NCBI RefSeq assembly: GCF_000308675.1
Contig: NZ_BAGE01000060.1
Location: 120,064 to 184,063, forward strand
Origin: Nocardia paucivorans NBRC 100373
GTDB taxonomy: Bacteria > Actinomycetota > Actinomycetes > Mycobacteriales > Mycobacteriaceae
DNA length: 64,000 bases
Reading direction: 5' to 3'
The notes beneath the pieces were generated by a model, which did not search any database, was not told where the DNA came from, and worked only from the letters and a program-made list of their open reading frames with translations. Position 1 is the stretch's first letter. The number at the start of each line of letters is the position of its first letter. Below are positions 7,336 to 15,923 of the stretch, one piece after another. Made by a program: the position numbers and the translations under genes.

Positions 7336-9723
7336 ATGCGAGTCGATGGGCGGGACATTCCCGTAACGGGCAGCCTGCTGCAGCCTCCGACCCGGCGCAC
7401 CAGCGATATCCTTAGGGTCGTTTTCGCTGCGATCGGCGTGGGGGTGGTGATCGCCGGGTCGCTCATAACCCGGCCGGAGTGGCTGGCGCTGGAACGATCG
7501 GTCTCCAATATTGTCGGGATTCTCAACCCCGACCAGGCCAATCTGGTCTATCTGCTCTACGGCATCACCATTCTGATCCTGCCGTTCGCCATCCTGATCG
7601 AACTGATTCTGGGCCGCCAGTGGAAACTGCTCGCCGGCTATGCCGCGGCCGGCCTGGCCACGGTCCTGCTGCTGTCCATCACCCCCACCGGCCTGTCCGC
7701 ACCGCAGTGGCATCTCCAGCTACCGGAGACCCTGCCCGATAAAACGTTCCTCCAACAGTTCCTGGACGACCCCCGCTGGATCGCCATGTTGGCGGCGGTG
7801 CTCACCGTGTCCAGCCCGTGGCTGCCGGTCAAACCGCGACGTTGGATGTGGTTTCTGCTGCTGGCCTTCGCGCCGATGCACTTGGTGGTCAGCACGGTGG
7901 TCCCCGCCCGGGCGATGTTCGGGCTGGCGGTGGGCTGGTTGGTCGGCGCGGTGATCGTGCTCGCCGTCGGCACGCCCGCACTGGAGGTGCCATTGGAGGC
8001 CGCGGTGCGACTCCTGGCCCGTCGGGGATACACCGTCACTCGGTTCACGGTGGTGCGACCGGCCGGACCGGGACCGCTCGTCCTGTCGGCCGATGTCACC
8101 GGACCCGAACGCGCCCTGCTGGTGAAGCTGTACGGCAAGAACCAGCGCAGCCACAGCGCGGTGCGTCAGCTGTGGCGACTACTGACCTTCCGCTCCAGCG
8201 AGACGGCGCCACTGCACGGTTCCATGCACCGCGCCGTCGAACATCGCGCCCTGATGACACTCGCGCTCGGGGATCTCGACCTGGCCGCATACCGGCCGGT
8301 GGCGGTGTCGGCGCTGGCCCGCGGGTGGATGCTGTACGCGCACACCCTGCCCGAGGGCAAACAGATCGGATTCGACACCGACGATTCGGACGCCCCGGCC
8401 CAAATCTGGCGCGCGCTGCGCGAGCTGCGAGAACGACAGATCTCGCACGGTGAGCTGTGGCCGACCGAAATCCACCGCACCGCCACCGGGTCCATCCGGT
8501 TCAGCGGCTTCAACACCGCCGAACTGGGCGCCTCGGATGCGCAACTCCAGTCGGATATCGCCCAGTTGCTGGTCACGACCACGGCGGTTTACGGGCGGGA
8601 ACCGGCGGTGCGCGCCGCTATCACGACCCTCGGTGAGGAGCCGGTACTCACCGCTTCCCGCCGGTTGACCAAATCCGCGATGCCCGCCGGCATCCGCAAA
8701 TGCATCCCCGACTGGAAGGCCGTGGTCTCGGCCGCGCGCGAAGAGGTCCGCGAGCAGACCGGACAGGACCGGATCGAGGCCGAGCAGATCACCCGATTCA
8801 ACCGGAACAACCTCATCCAGCTCGCTCTGCTGATCGGTCTGGTCTATGTCGCCTACCCCTTCATCAGCGCGGTGCCGACCTTCTTCAGCCAACTGCGGAC
8901 CGCCAACTGGTGGTGGGCCCTGGCCGGGCTGGCACTGTCGTCGTTGACCTACCTCGGCACCGCGGCCGCCCTGTGGGCCTGTGTCTCCGGTCAGGTGCGG
9001 TTCGTACCGCTGGTGGTCATGCAGATCGCCAATACCTTCGCCGCCACCACCACACCCGCGCGGGTGGGCGGTCTGGCGTTGAGTGTCCGCTTCCTGCAGA
9101 AGGGCGGCGTCGGCGCGGTGCGAGCGAGCGCGGCCGTGGCATTGCAGCAGGCGGTGCAGGTGAGCACCCATATCGGACTGCTGGTGCTGTTCAGCGTCGC
9201 GGCGGGTACGAGTACGGATCTCTCGCATTTCGTGCCCGCTCCCACCGTTATCTATCTGATCGTCGGGGTGGGGGTGGGTATCGCCGGCACCTTCATGTTC
9301 GTGCCGAAACTGCGGCGTTGGCTGAAGTATTCGGTTCGGCCGCAGGTGCAGGAGGTGGTGGGCGAACTGGCCGGACTGGCCCGCGACCCGAAACGCTGCG
9401 CCATCATCGTATTCGGCTGTGCCGCGCTGACCCTCGGTCAGGCGCTGGCCCTGTGGGCAAGTGTGCAGGCTTTCGGTGGGGGCGCCAATTTCGTCACCGT
9501 CACCATCGTCACCATGATCGGCGGCACCCTGGCCTCGGCCGCCCCGACCCCCGGTGGTGTGGGCGCGGTGGAGGCGGCGCTGATCGGTGGTCTGGCGGCT
9601 TTCGGTCTACCCGCGGAGGTGGCGGTGCCGTCGGTGCTGCTGTATCGAGTGCTCACCTGCTGGATCCCGGTGTTCTGCGGTTGGCAGGTCATGCGTCGGT
9701 TGACGGAAAAGAACATGATCTGA
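7336..9723 (+). CDS. UPF0104/LPG-synthase-TM membrane protein with kinase-like middle domain
   Basis: A 795-aa membrane protein. The N-terminal ~200 residues hold about six transmembrane segments; residues ~210-450 form a soluble domain that resembles an aminoglycoside/protein kinase fold (LLVKLYGKN like the nucleotide lysine strand, then RQISHGELWPTEIHRTATGS where kinases have HGDL..N), but the catalytic Asp is Glu and the DFG motif reads SGF. The C-terminal ~290 residues are the UPF0104/YbhN-type transmembrane region (TPGGVGAVEAALIGGL). The ATG at 7336 (MRVDGRDIPVTGSLL) has GAAGG 12 nt upstream; a GTG at 7279 is also possible. Role probably in lipid or lipid-linked transport; unproven. Confidence 0.8.
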   Translation: MRVDGRDIPVTGSLLQPPTRRTSDILRVVFAAIGVGVVIAGSLITRPEWLALERSVSNIVGILNPDQANLVYLLYGITILILPFAILIELILGRQWKLLAGYAAAGLATVLLLSITPTGLSAPQWHLQLPETLPDKTFLQQFLDDPRWIAMLAAVLTVSSPWLPVKPRRWMWFLLLAFAPMHLVVSTVVPARAMFGLAVGWLVGAVIVLAVGTPALEVPLEAAVRLLARRGYTVTRFTVVRPAGPGPLVLSADVTGPERALLVKLYGKNQRSHSAVRQLWRLLTFRSSETAPLHGSMHRAVEHRALMTLALGDLDLAAYRPVAVSALARGWMLYAHTLPEGKQIGFDTDDSDAPAQIWRALRELRERQISHGELWPTEIHRTATGSIRFSGFNTAELGASDAQLQSDIAQLLVTTTAVYGREPAVRAAITTLGEEPVLTASRRLTKSAMPAGIRKCIPDWKAVVSAAREEVREQTGQDRIEAEQITRFNRNNLIQLALLIGLVYVAYPFISAVPTFFSQLRTANWWWALAGLALSSLTYLGTAAALWACVSGQVRFVPLVVMQIANTFAATTTPARVGGLALSVRFLQKGGVGAVRASAAVALQQAVQVSTHIGLLVLFSVAAGTSTDLSHFVPAPTVIYLIVGVGVGIAGTFMFVPKLRRWLKYSVRPQVQEVVGELAGLARDPKRCAIIVFGCAALTLGQALALWASVQAFGGGANFVTVTIVTMIGGTLASAAPTPGGVGAVEAALIGGLAAFGLPAEVAVPSVLLYRVLTCWIPVFCGWQVMRRLTEKNMI

Positions 9724-9762
9724 CCTCGCCGGTCGGCCCGGGAAATCAGGCGGATATGCGCA

Positions 9763-9813
9763 CACCGGCGATGGGGCGGGTGGACCGAGGGGTCACCCGC
9801 CCCATCGCCGGTG
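9763..9813. terminator. Long bidirectional hairpin between convergent genes
   Basis: Perfect 20-bp arms CACCGGCGATGGGGCGGGTG and its complement around an 11-nt loop, located between the convergent membrane-protein and fadD5 genes. No U-tract follows, as is common in actinomycetes. Confidence 0.8.
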
Positions 9814-9852
9814 ATTCACGTGAAACCACGGGTGTGGTTTCCTACCGTGGCG

Positions 9853-11433
9853 CTATGCCGTAGGGCTGCGGAATTCCTTGCGCAGCTCCACTTTCACTAC
9901 CTTGCCGCTGGCATTGCGCGGCAGCTCGGCCACCAGCACCAGGTCTTTGGGGTGCTTGTACCGGGCCAGGTTCTCATTGAGGAACGGCTCCAGCTCCTCC
10001 AGGGAGAGCGTGTCGTTCGGGTCGTTGAGCGCGACCACCGCCACCGGCACCTCGCCCCATTTCTCGTGCGGCCGACCGATCACCGCCGCTTCTCGGATCT
10101 TGGGGTGCGCGAAGAGGACGTTCTCCACTTCGGCGCAGTAGATGTTCTCCCCGCCGGAGATGATCATGTCCTTCTTACGGTCCACCACATAGATGAACCC
10201 CTCTTCGTCCTGGCGGACCAGATCGCCGGAATGGAACCAGCCACCGGCGAAGGCCTCCGCGGTCGCCTCGGGCTTGTTCCAGTAGCCCTGCATGAGAGTC
10301 GGTCCGCGATAGACGATTTCACCGACCTCGCCGGGCGGCACATCGTTCATCTCGTCGTCGACGATCCGGGCCTGGATGGTCGGGATCACCTTGCCCACGG
10401 AACCGAGCTTGCGGATGGCGTCCTTGCCCTCCAACACACAGGTGATCGGCGACATCTCGGTCTGCCCGAACACCGCGACATTGAACGCGTTCGGAAAGCA
10501 GTCGGCCATCGCCTTCAGCACGGTGTCCGAGGCGGGGGCGGCACCCCAGCTCAATGCCTTCAGCGCCAGTTTGCGCTGTTTCACGGTCGGCTCGTCGCAG
10601 ATGAGCTGCCATTGGGCGGGCACGCAGAACGCGCTGGTGGCCTGCTCGGCTTCCACCGCGTCCAGGAACTCGGTGGCATTGAAGGCGCCCAGCGGGTGCA
10701 GCACGGTCTTGGCGCCCAGCATGAACGCCGGCGCCAGACTGCCGATACCGGCGATATGGAACAGCGGGGATGTGCAGAAACCGATGGAGTCGGGTTCCAT
10801 CGACAACGCCCGGATACAGGTGAGCGATTGGGCGTTCAGATTGTTGTAGGTGAGGATGGCACCTTTGGGACTTCCGGTGGTACCCGACGTATACATGATG
10901 AGTGCCGGGGTGTCCTCGGGAATATCCAGCGGCGTATGCGGCTCGCCTTCCTCGGCGAGCGCGTCGTCGAAGCCGATAACGCCGTCACCGCTACTGCCCC
11001 CGATCACGAAGCAGGACTCCAGTGTGGGCGCCTGCGCCTGGACGCCGGTGGCCAGCGGCTGCAACACCGTATCGGTGACAATGGCCTTGGCCCCGCTGTC
11101 GGCGACGATATAGGCGACCTCGGGCGGAGTGAGCCGGAAGTTGACCGGGACCGCGATGGCGCCGAGGGCGTTGATACCGAAAACGGCCTCCAGATATTCG
11201 GGGTAGTTGAGCGCCAGGATGAGCACTCGATCCCCGAACTCGACACCGCGCCGAGCGAGCGCGTCGGCGAACTTCAGCGACCGATCGTGCAACTGCTTCC
11301 AGGTGGTGTCCTGACCACGGAACCGTAGCGCTACGGCATCGGGGCGCATCAGCGCATGAGTGGCAATCTGATTGTTCCAGTGATTGCGCCGTGATCTCAT
11401 CGGCTCGTCGAGCGCCTGAACTGCGCTGGTCAT
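9853..11433 (-). CDS. fadD5: Long-chain fatty-acid CoA ligase, FadD5-like
   Basis: A 526-aa ANL-superfamily acyl-CoA synthetase. The AMP-binding P-loop MYTSGTTGSPKG, the A5-type FGQTEMSP, the A7-type GDLVRQDEEGFIYVVDRKKD and the C-terminal catalytic lysine region NASGKVVK are all present. The stretches LFHIAGIGS, VPAQWQ and GGENIYCAEVENVL closely resemble mycobacterial FadD5 as I recall it. In M. tuberculosis fadD5 lies next to yrbE1A of the mce1 operon; here the mce operon is about 45 kb away. The ATG at 11433 has GAGAGGAG 8 nt upstream; longer starts have none. It would activate fatty acids released from, or imported by, lipid uptake systems. Confidence 0.82.
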   Translation of the reverse strand: MTSAVQALDEPMRSRRNHWNNQIATHALMRPDAVALRFRGQDTTWKQLHDRSLKFADALARRGVEFGDRVLILALNYPEYLEAVFGINALGAIAVPVNFRLTPPEVAYIVADSGAKAIVTDTVLQPLATGVQAQAPTLESCFVIGGSSGDGVIGFDDALAEEGEPHTPLDIPEDTPALIMYTSGTTGSPKGAILTYNNLNAQSLTCIRALSMEPDSIGFCTSPLFHIAGIGSLAPAFMLGAKTVLHPLGAFNATEFLDAVEAEQATSAFCVPAQWQLICDEPTVKQRKLALKALSWGAAPASDTVLKAMADCFPNAFNVAVFGQTEMSPITCVLEGKDAIRKLGSVGKVIPTIQARIVDDEMNDVPPGEVGEIVYRGPTLMQGYWNKPEATAEAFAGGWFHSGDLVRQDEEGFIYVVDRKKDMIISGGENIYCAEVENVLFAHPKIREAAVIGRPHEKWGEVPVAVVALNDPNDTLSLEELEPFLNENLARYKHPKDLVLVAELPRNASGKVVKVELRKEFRSPTA

Positions 11434-11767
11434 ACCACGAACTCCTCTCGGCTCCCGCTGCTCCGCCGTCGGAGTGTCCGACGTCACTGACGGGCGATGT
11501 CGGCAGAATAGCAATTCACATACCCCGAAACAAGGAAATCGGACCCGAATAGCGGTTAATTCCCCGCAAGCCCGCCCACTACGGCTACAACCGTTCTCTA
11601 GCTGGGAGTTGGCACGTAAGCCGCGTGAGCCAGACGGCGAGATTCGCCCCATAGATTTCATCACTTATGCGAATCCCGGCTTACTTCTGAGTTGATCGGA
11701 GCAGGTAGACCGTGGCACCATTCAGCCAGACGCTGCGGCGTCGGCGAACATATAGAGGAGAGGCCCT
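11434..11767. other. Divergent intergenic region (fadD5 / nitronate monooxygenase)
   Basis: The 334-bp region holds no gene. It contains an inverted repeat CGTCGGA-GTG-TCCGACG (11467-11483) 34 bp upstream of the fadD5 start and a GAGGAG ribosome site for the nitronate monooxygenase gene at 11755-11760. The middle is moderately AT-rich with no other motif I can support. Confidence 0.5.
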
Positions 11768-12745
11768 ATGCTGCGGACCAGGTTCACCGAAACCTTCGGT
11801 GTGGAACATCCGATCGTGCAGGGCGGCATGATGTGGGTCGGCCGGGCCGAACTCGTCGCGGCCGTCGCCAACGCCGGTGGGCTCGGCTTCATCACCGCGC
11901 TCACCCAGCCCACACCCGACGATCTACGCCGCGAGATCGAACGCACCCGGGAACTCACCGACAAACCATTCGGGGTGAACCTCACCATCCTGCCGTCGAT
12001 CAACCCCCCGCCGTACGAGGAGTACGCAAAGGCCATCATCGATAGCGGGGTCAAGATCGTGGAAACGGCGGGCAGCAACCCCGAACCGTTCCTGCCCGCC
12101 TACCGGGAGGCCGGGATCAAGGTGCTGCACAAGTGCACCAGCGTGCGGCACGCGCTCAAGGCCGAGCGGATCGGCGTCGACGCCGTGAGCATCGACGGTT
12201 TCGAATGCGCCGGCCACCCTGGTGAGGACGATGTGCCCGGTCTGGTGCTGATCCCGGCCGCCGCGCACGCCCTGAGCATCCCGATCATCGCCTCCGGCGG
12301 TATCGCCGATGCCCGCGGCCTGGTGGCCGCGCTCGCCCTGGGCGCCGACGGCGTCAATATGGGCACTCGCTTCCTGTGCACCCAGGAATCCTCGATCGAC
12401 CAGAAGGTCAAGGAGAAGATCGTCGCCAACTCCGAGCGCGACACTCAGCTCATCTTCCGGACCATGCGCAACACCGCCCGCGTCGCCGACAACGAGGTCA
12501 GCCGCAAGGTGGTCGAGATCGAGAAGGCGGGCGGCACCTTCGAGGAGGTGCGCGAACTGGTCTCCGGCGCGCGCGGCCGGCGAGTGTTCGAAGAAGGCGA
12601 TCTGGATGCCGGTATCTGGTCGGTGGGCCTGTGCCAGGGACTGATCCACGACATCCCGACCTGCGCCGAACTCATCTCCCGCATGGTCGGCGAGGCCGAG
12701 GAACTGATCCGCGCCCAACTCACGGAGTACGTGGTTTCGGTCTGA
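11768..12745 (+). CDS. Nitronate monooxygenase-like FMN enzyme
   Basis: A 325-aa TIM-barrel flavoprotein of the nitronate monooxygenase / enoyl-reductase FabK-like family. Motifs include VEHPIVQGGMMWVGRAELV at residues ~9-27, the FMN phosphate-binding GGIADARGLVAALALGADGV and MGTRFLCTQES, and the VDAVSIDGFECAGHPGED segment with the active-site histidine. Oxidation of nitronates or reduction of an enoyl substrate are both possible in this family. A GAGGAG ribosome site lies 8 nt before the ATG. Divergent from fadD5, convergent with the MBL hydrolase. Confidence 0.85.
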   Translation: MLRTRFTETFGVEHPIVQGGMMWVGRAELVAAVANAGGLGFITALTQPTPDDLRREIERTRELTDKPFGVNLTILPSINPPPYEEYAKAIIDSGVKIVETAGSNPEPFLPAYREAGIKVLHKCTSVRHALKAERIGVDAVSIDGFECAGHPGEDDVPGLVLIPAAAHALSIPIIASGGIADARGLVAALALGADGVNMGTRFLCTQESSIDQKVKEKIVANSERDTQLIFRTMRNTARVADNEVSRKVVEIEKAGGTFEEVRELVSGARGRRVFEEGDLDAGIWSVGLCQGLIHDIPTCAELISRMVGEAEELIRAQLTEYVVSV

Positions 12746-12755
12746 TCCGATTCAC

Positions 12756-12784
12756 CGGGTGGTCCGTCCACAGCGGACCACCCG
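12756..12784. terminator. Hairpin between convergent genes
   Basis: Perfect 11-bp arms CGGGTGGTCCG / CGGACCACCCG around a 7-nt loop, between the stop of the nitronate monooxygenase-like gene and the stop of the MBL hydrolase gene. Confidence 0.75.
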
Positions 12785-13780
12785 TCACCGTGACGCCAGC
12801 GCCATGACCGCGTCGTAGTCGTGTGCGGCGACGACCTCGATACCGTCCGGCAGGGCATGGAGCCGATGGATGGTGTCGAACGCGGCGTCCCGGTCCATAT
12901 CGAAGATCTGGCCGGGCATGGGAGCCTTCTCCCGCAACAGCTCGATCTGCAGTCGATTCCAGACGGCGTCACCGGCCAGCAGCACTCGCCTGCCGTCTTC
13001 CACCGCGAGCAACACACCGATACTGCCCGGCGTATGTCCCGGCAGATCCACCAACAGCACCGCGCCGTCACCGAACAGGTCCAGACTGCGTTCGAATGTG
13101 AGCACCGGGGGGCCGTCGAGTTCGACGGTGTCGAACGAGCGGCCCCGCAACGGGGAACGCACCACCCCGGCCGGGGCATGCGGCCCCGCGATGGCCCAAT
13201 CCAGCTCGGCGGCGGGGAGCCGCACCGAGACGGTGTCCGGGAGGTCGTGCAGACCGGAGACATGGTCCCAATGCAGGTGGGTGGGCAGTACGAAATCGAT
13301 GGTGGCCGGATCGATATCTCGGGCCGCGAGCGCATCGGACAGACCGAGCACCGGTTTCTCCGGCGAGACCAGCAGCGGGAGAGGGAACGGCAGGTCCGGG
13401 ATAACCCGGCGGTGCACCTCCGCGCACAAGGCGGGATCGACCAGGAAACGCGCTCGGGGATGTTCGACGAGATAGGCGCCCATGGCCATCGGCAGTTCCC
13501 GCAGGCTGCGCACCCCCTCGGCGACAATGGTGGCCGGGGCGGCCATCCGGGCCTGGACGAGAACGGTCAAGACGACCGTAGTCCGGGCCGGGGACAGCGG
13601 CGCGGGCTCCAGCCGGGCCAGCAGGGCGGTGTTCGGCCGGCGCGGCCGCAGGAGCCGCCCTGGTGTGGCCGCCAGGGCGGCACAACAGCGCAACAGAGTC
13701 GGCAGGGTGGGGGTTCGCCCGGTGCTGGTTTCGACCACCAGGCCACCGTAGGCGACCGTACGGGATGGCGGAAGTCCCAT
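12785..13780 (-). CDS. MBL-fold metallo-hydrolase
   Basis: A metallo-beta-lactamase-fold hydrolase, about 331 aa from the tentative start. The zinc motif THLHWDHVSGL (HxHxDH) is intact, followed by LVDLPGHTPGS (third histidine), LLAGDAVW (bridging Asp) and AAHDYDA near the C-terminus (last histidine). The N-terminal ~100 residues preceding ARFLVDPALC are proline/arginine-rich and poorly conserved-looking, so the true start may be anywhere between a GTG at 13786 and an internal ATG around MAAPATIVAEG. Substrate unknown; lactonase-like enzymes share this arrangement. Convergent with the preceding gene over a hairpin. Confidence 0.75.
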   Translation of the reverse strand: MGLPPSRTVAYGGLVVETSTGRTPTLPTLLRCCAALAATPGRLLRPRRPNTALLARLEPAPLSPARTTVVLTVLVQARMAAPATIVAEGVRSLRELPMAMGAYLVEHPRARFLVDPALCAEVHRRVIPDLPFPLPLLVSPEKPVLGLSDALAARDIDPATIDFVLPTHLHWDHVSGLHDLPDTVSVRLPAAELDWAIAGPHAPAGVVRSPLRGRSFDTVELDGPPVLTFERSLDLFGDGAVLLVDLPGHTPGSIGVLLAVEDGRRVLLAGDAVWNRLQIELLREKAPMPGQIFDMDRDAAFDTIHRLHALPDGIEVVAAHDYDAVMALASR

Positions 13781-13989
13781 TCCCACGGTGGTTTCGATGG
13801 ATATTCCGGCCACGAAGCCGCTCACGGCCGGGGGTGACCGAAGCGTACGGGCGGAGGTCACGGGTGCCGAACGCTGGCTTTGTATCGACTCGCCGATGAC
13901 CCCACACCCGGTGACATCATCGCATGAAATCGCGACATATACGTCAATCGGGCTGCCTGCGGCACGCGAAATATACGGCAGCGGCCGGG

Positions 13990-14391
13990 TCAGCGATTGG
14001 TGCGGCCGAGCAGCCGATCGGTTTCCCGGCGCTCCCGTTTGGTGGGACGTCCGGAGCCACGGTCCCGACGCGGCATGGACGCGAGGAGCTCCCGCGGCGG
14101 TGGCGGCGGGCTGCGGTCGATCAAACACTGGGCAGCGATCGGAGCACCCACCCGTTTGGTGATGATGCGCTCGACGATCACGATGCGTTCGATACCGCCG
14201 GCTCGGATCCGGACCTCATCCCCGGGACGCACGGGCTGAGCCGGTTTCGCCGTGACACCGTTGACGCGAACATGGCCTCCCCGACAGGCCGCCGCGGCTG
14301 CGGAACGAGTCTTGAAAAGCCGCACAGCCCACGTCCAGGAATCGACGCGAGCCTGAGTAGCGGTGTTCTGATCGGATTCGGCGCGAGCCAC
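13990..14391 (-). CDS. S4-domain RNA-binding protein (Hsp15/HslR-like)
   Basis: A 133-aa protein. The S4 RNA-binding domain covers residues ~16-75 (RVDSWTWAVRLFKTRSAAAA, GHVRVNGVTAKPAQPVRPGD), as in heat-shock protein 15, which recognises stalled 50S subunits carrying nascent chains. A basic tail follows (PRRDRGSGRPTKRERRETDR). The predicted role in ribosome rescue is transferred from the family. It lies 3 nt downstream of the NlpC/P60 gene, so it is likely the second gene of that transcript. Confidence 0.85.
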   Translation of the reverse strand: MARAESDQNTATQARVDSWTWAVRLFKTRSAAAAACRGGHVRVNGVTAKPAQPVRPGDEVRIRAGGIERIVIVERIITKRVGAPIAAQCLIDRSPPPPPRELLASMPRRDRGSGRPTKRERRETDRLLGRTNR

Positions 14392-14394
14392 TCT

Positions 14395-15039
14395 TTACAC
14401 GATACGACGTGCGGTGACCACTTCGTCCGGGGTGAGGTTGGTGTAGCTCACCGGCTGGCCGGACTGCACGGCGTTCAACAGTTTGCCGTCACCGGCGTAG
14501 ATACCCACGTGACCGCCCCCATTGGTCACGACGATATCGCCGGGCCGCAGATTCTGGAAGGCGACCGGAGCACCGACATGGGACTGTTCGAAGCTGGTGC
14601 GGGGCAGCTCGACCCCGGCCTGCCGGAAGGCCCACTGGACCAGACCGGAGCAGTCGAAGGTGTGCGGGCCCGCGGCGCCCCAGGAGTACATGGCGCCGAC
14701 CTTGGTCTTGGCCGCATCGAGGGCGATATCACCGGCGGTGGCCTGCTGCGGCGCGGGCGGGGCGAGATCGGGGGGAATGAAGTTCGGCAGTTCGAAGGCC
14801 GGACCGGGCGCGCTCAGTGTCTGCTGCAGCTGCTCGTTGAGATCCTCGGCCTGCTGCTGGAACTGATCGGGAACCTCGACATCGAACTTGCCGATGCCGG
14901 GAATATCGATGGTGGTGGTCGCCGCCATCGCCGGAATAGCGGGCATGGTGCCGGTCGTTGCTGCTACGGCGCCCATGACAAGCGCACCCCTGACGGAATT
15001 CGGCAACCGAGATTCCCGCTGCAAGCTGTGTTTACCCAC
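14395..15039 (-). CDS. Secreted NlpC/P60 family peptidase
   Basis: A 214-aa exported cell-wall peptidase. The N-terminus is a signal peptide (basic stretch HSLQRESR, then a hydrophobic core ending PAMAA). A linker with QQQAEDLNEQLQQ and proline-rich LAPPAPQQ precedes the NlpC/P60 domain (~residues 105-214), with the catalytic Cys in FDCSGLVQWA, His in GGHVGIY and a polar third residue in the NAVQSGQPV region. It likely cleaves peptidoglycan peptides. The GTG at 15039 (VGKHSLQRES) has GGAG 11 nt upstream and yields the best signal peptide. The S4-domain gene follows by 3 nt. Confidence 0.85.
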   Translation of the reverse strand: MGKHSLQRESRLPNSVRGALVMGAVAATTGTMPAIPAMAATTTIDIPGIGKFDVEVPDQFQQQAEDLNEQLQQTLSAPGPAFELPNFIPPDLAPPAPQQATAGDIALDAAKTKVGAMYSWGAAGPHTFDCSGLVQWAFRQAGVELPRTSFEQSHVGAPVAFQNLRPGDIVVTNGGGHVGIYAGDGKLLNAVQSGQPVSYTNLTPDEVVTARRIV

Positions 15040-15460
15040 CGCGCTGCGTCTCCGATCTACTGCTCTCCCACGTGAACCGATCGCTACGCGAATGCGGGGT
15101 CGCAACGGTCGGTTCGAGCGGTGACCCAGCGGCGCCGCCCCACTTTCGGAGCGACTGACTCCACTAAGTCACAAGGAGATTACGATGCCCACGGCGGGTT
15201 GTCCAGCCGAGGAGCCAGAAAATTCCCGTGAAGTGCACTAATGAGACAGATCGCTTGGGCGAGTAGGGATTCGAGCGGCCGCCCGTAGATCACAAAGCGG
15301 TCTCGACACCAAAAGCGCAGGTCGTCCCTTTACGGCTCCAAAAACTTTCCGATCGGCCCGGATTTCACCGACCACGGCTGTCGCACCACGCCGAACCGCC
15401 GTGCACGGTCATCTTCCGCGCCGCCCGGCCCATACATACGCTCGGCCCCTACGGTTCGCG
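15040..15460. other. Intergenic region upstream of the NlpC/P60 gene
   Basis: About 420 bp without a supported gene. In actinomycetes, riboswitches often precede cell-wall hydrolase genes; the minus strand here has GC-rich complementary segments, but I could not match a known riboswitch consensus. I see nothing else. Confidence 0.4.
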
Positions 15461-15757
15461 TCAGCCCCTATTGTTCGCGGTATCGCCGAGACCGGACGGA
15501 CCGGCGAAGCGCCGTCCGAGTTCCGCCTCCAACTCGGTGATACGGCGCCGCGCGTCCGCGAGAGCGACCTCGAGCTGCCCCACCGCCATGACCAACGGAC
15601 CCACCGCCAGGTCGGCGATCAGCTGCGGATCGTCATAACCATGACGAACGGCCTGCAGAATATTGTCCCGAATACGTGTCGCCGCCAGTGCGCCGGGCGG
15701 CACCTCCCAGGCCTCGACAACCTCGGCTGTCGTGGTCGGCGCGGACTGATCCGACAT
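15461..15757 (-). CDS. Small conserved-looking hypothetical protein
   Basis: A 98-aa soluble protein of unknown function. It is helical and charged in its second half (QLEVALADARRRITELEAEL, a probable coiled coil, residues ~63-82), with a preceding acidic segment. The start at ATG 15757 (MSDQSAPTTT) has GGGGTGG about 7 nt upstream and is better than an upstream in-frame ATG. It is divergent from the AAA ATPase gene. Confidence 0.6.
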   Translation of the reverse strand: MSDQSAPTTTAEVVEAWEVPPGALAATRIRDNILQAVRHGYDDPQLIADLAVGPLVMAVGQLEVALADARRRITELEAELGRRFAGPSGLGDTANNRG

Positions 15758-15923
15758 AACCACCACCCCAATCCTCGGCGGAGCCGATCGCGATGGAGCT
15801 GATTGCGACCAGCATAGGCCGTTACGCGCGCGGCGCCGATGCTCCACACACAGCGATAGCCATATCTAGGGCATCCTTTAGAGTCCCGCAGATTCCGGTA
15901 GGCAGGCGCTACCGTGTCGGGGT

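Noticed and set aside
9811..11328. Long open frame antisense to fadD5
   Set aside because: The sequence is histidine/glycine-rich and low-quality, and fadD5 fully explains the region.
15040..15460. c-di-AMP (ydaO-type) riboswitch upstream of the NlpC/P60 gene
   Set aside because: This is a common position for it in actinomycetes, but I could not match the conserved segments by eye.
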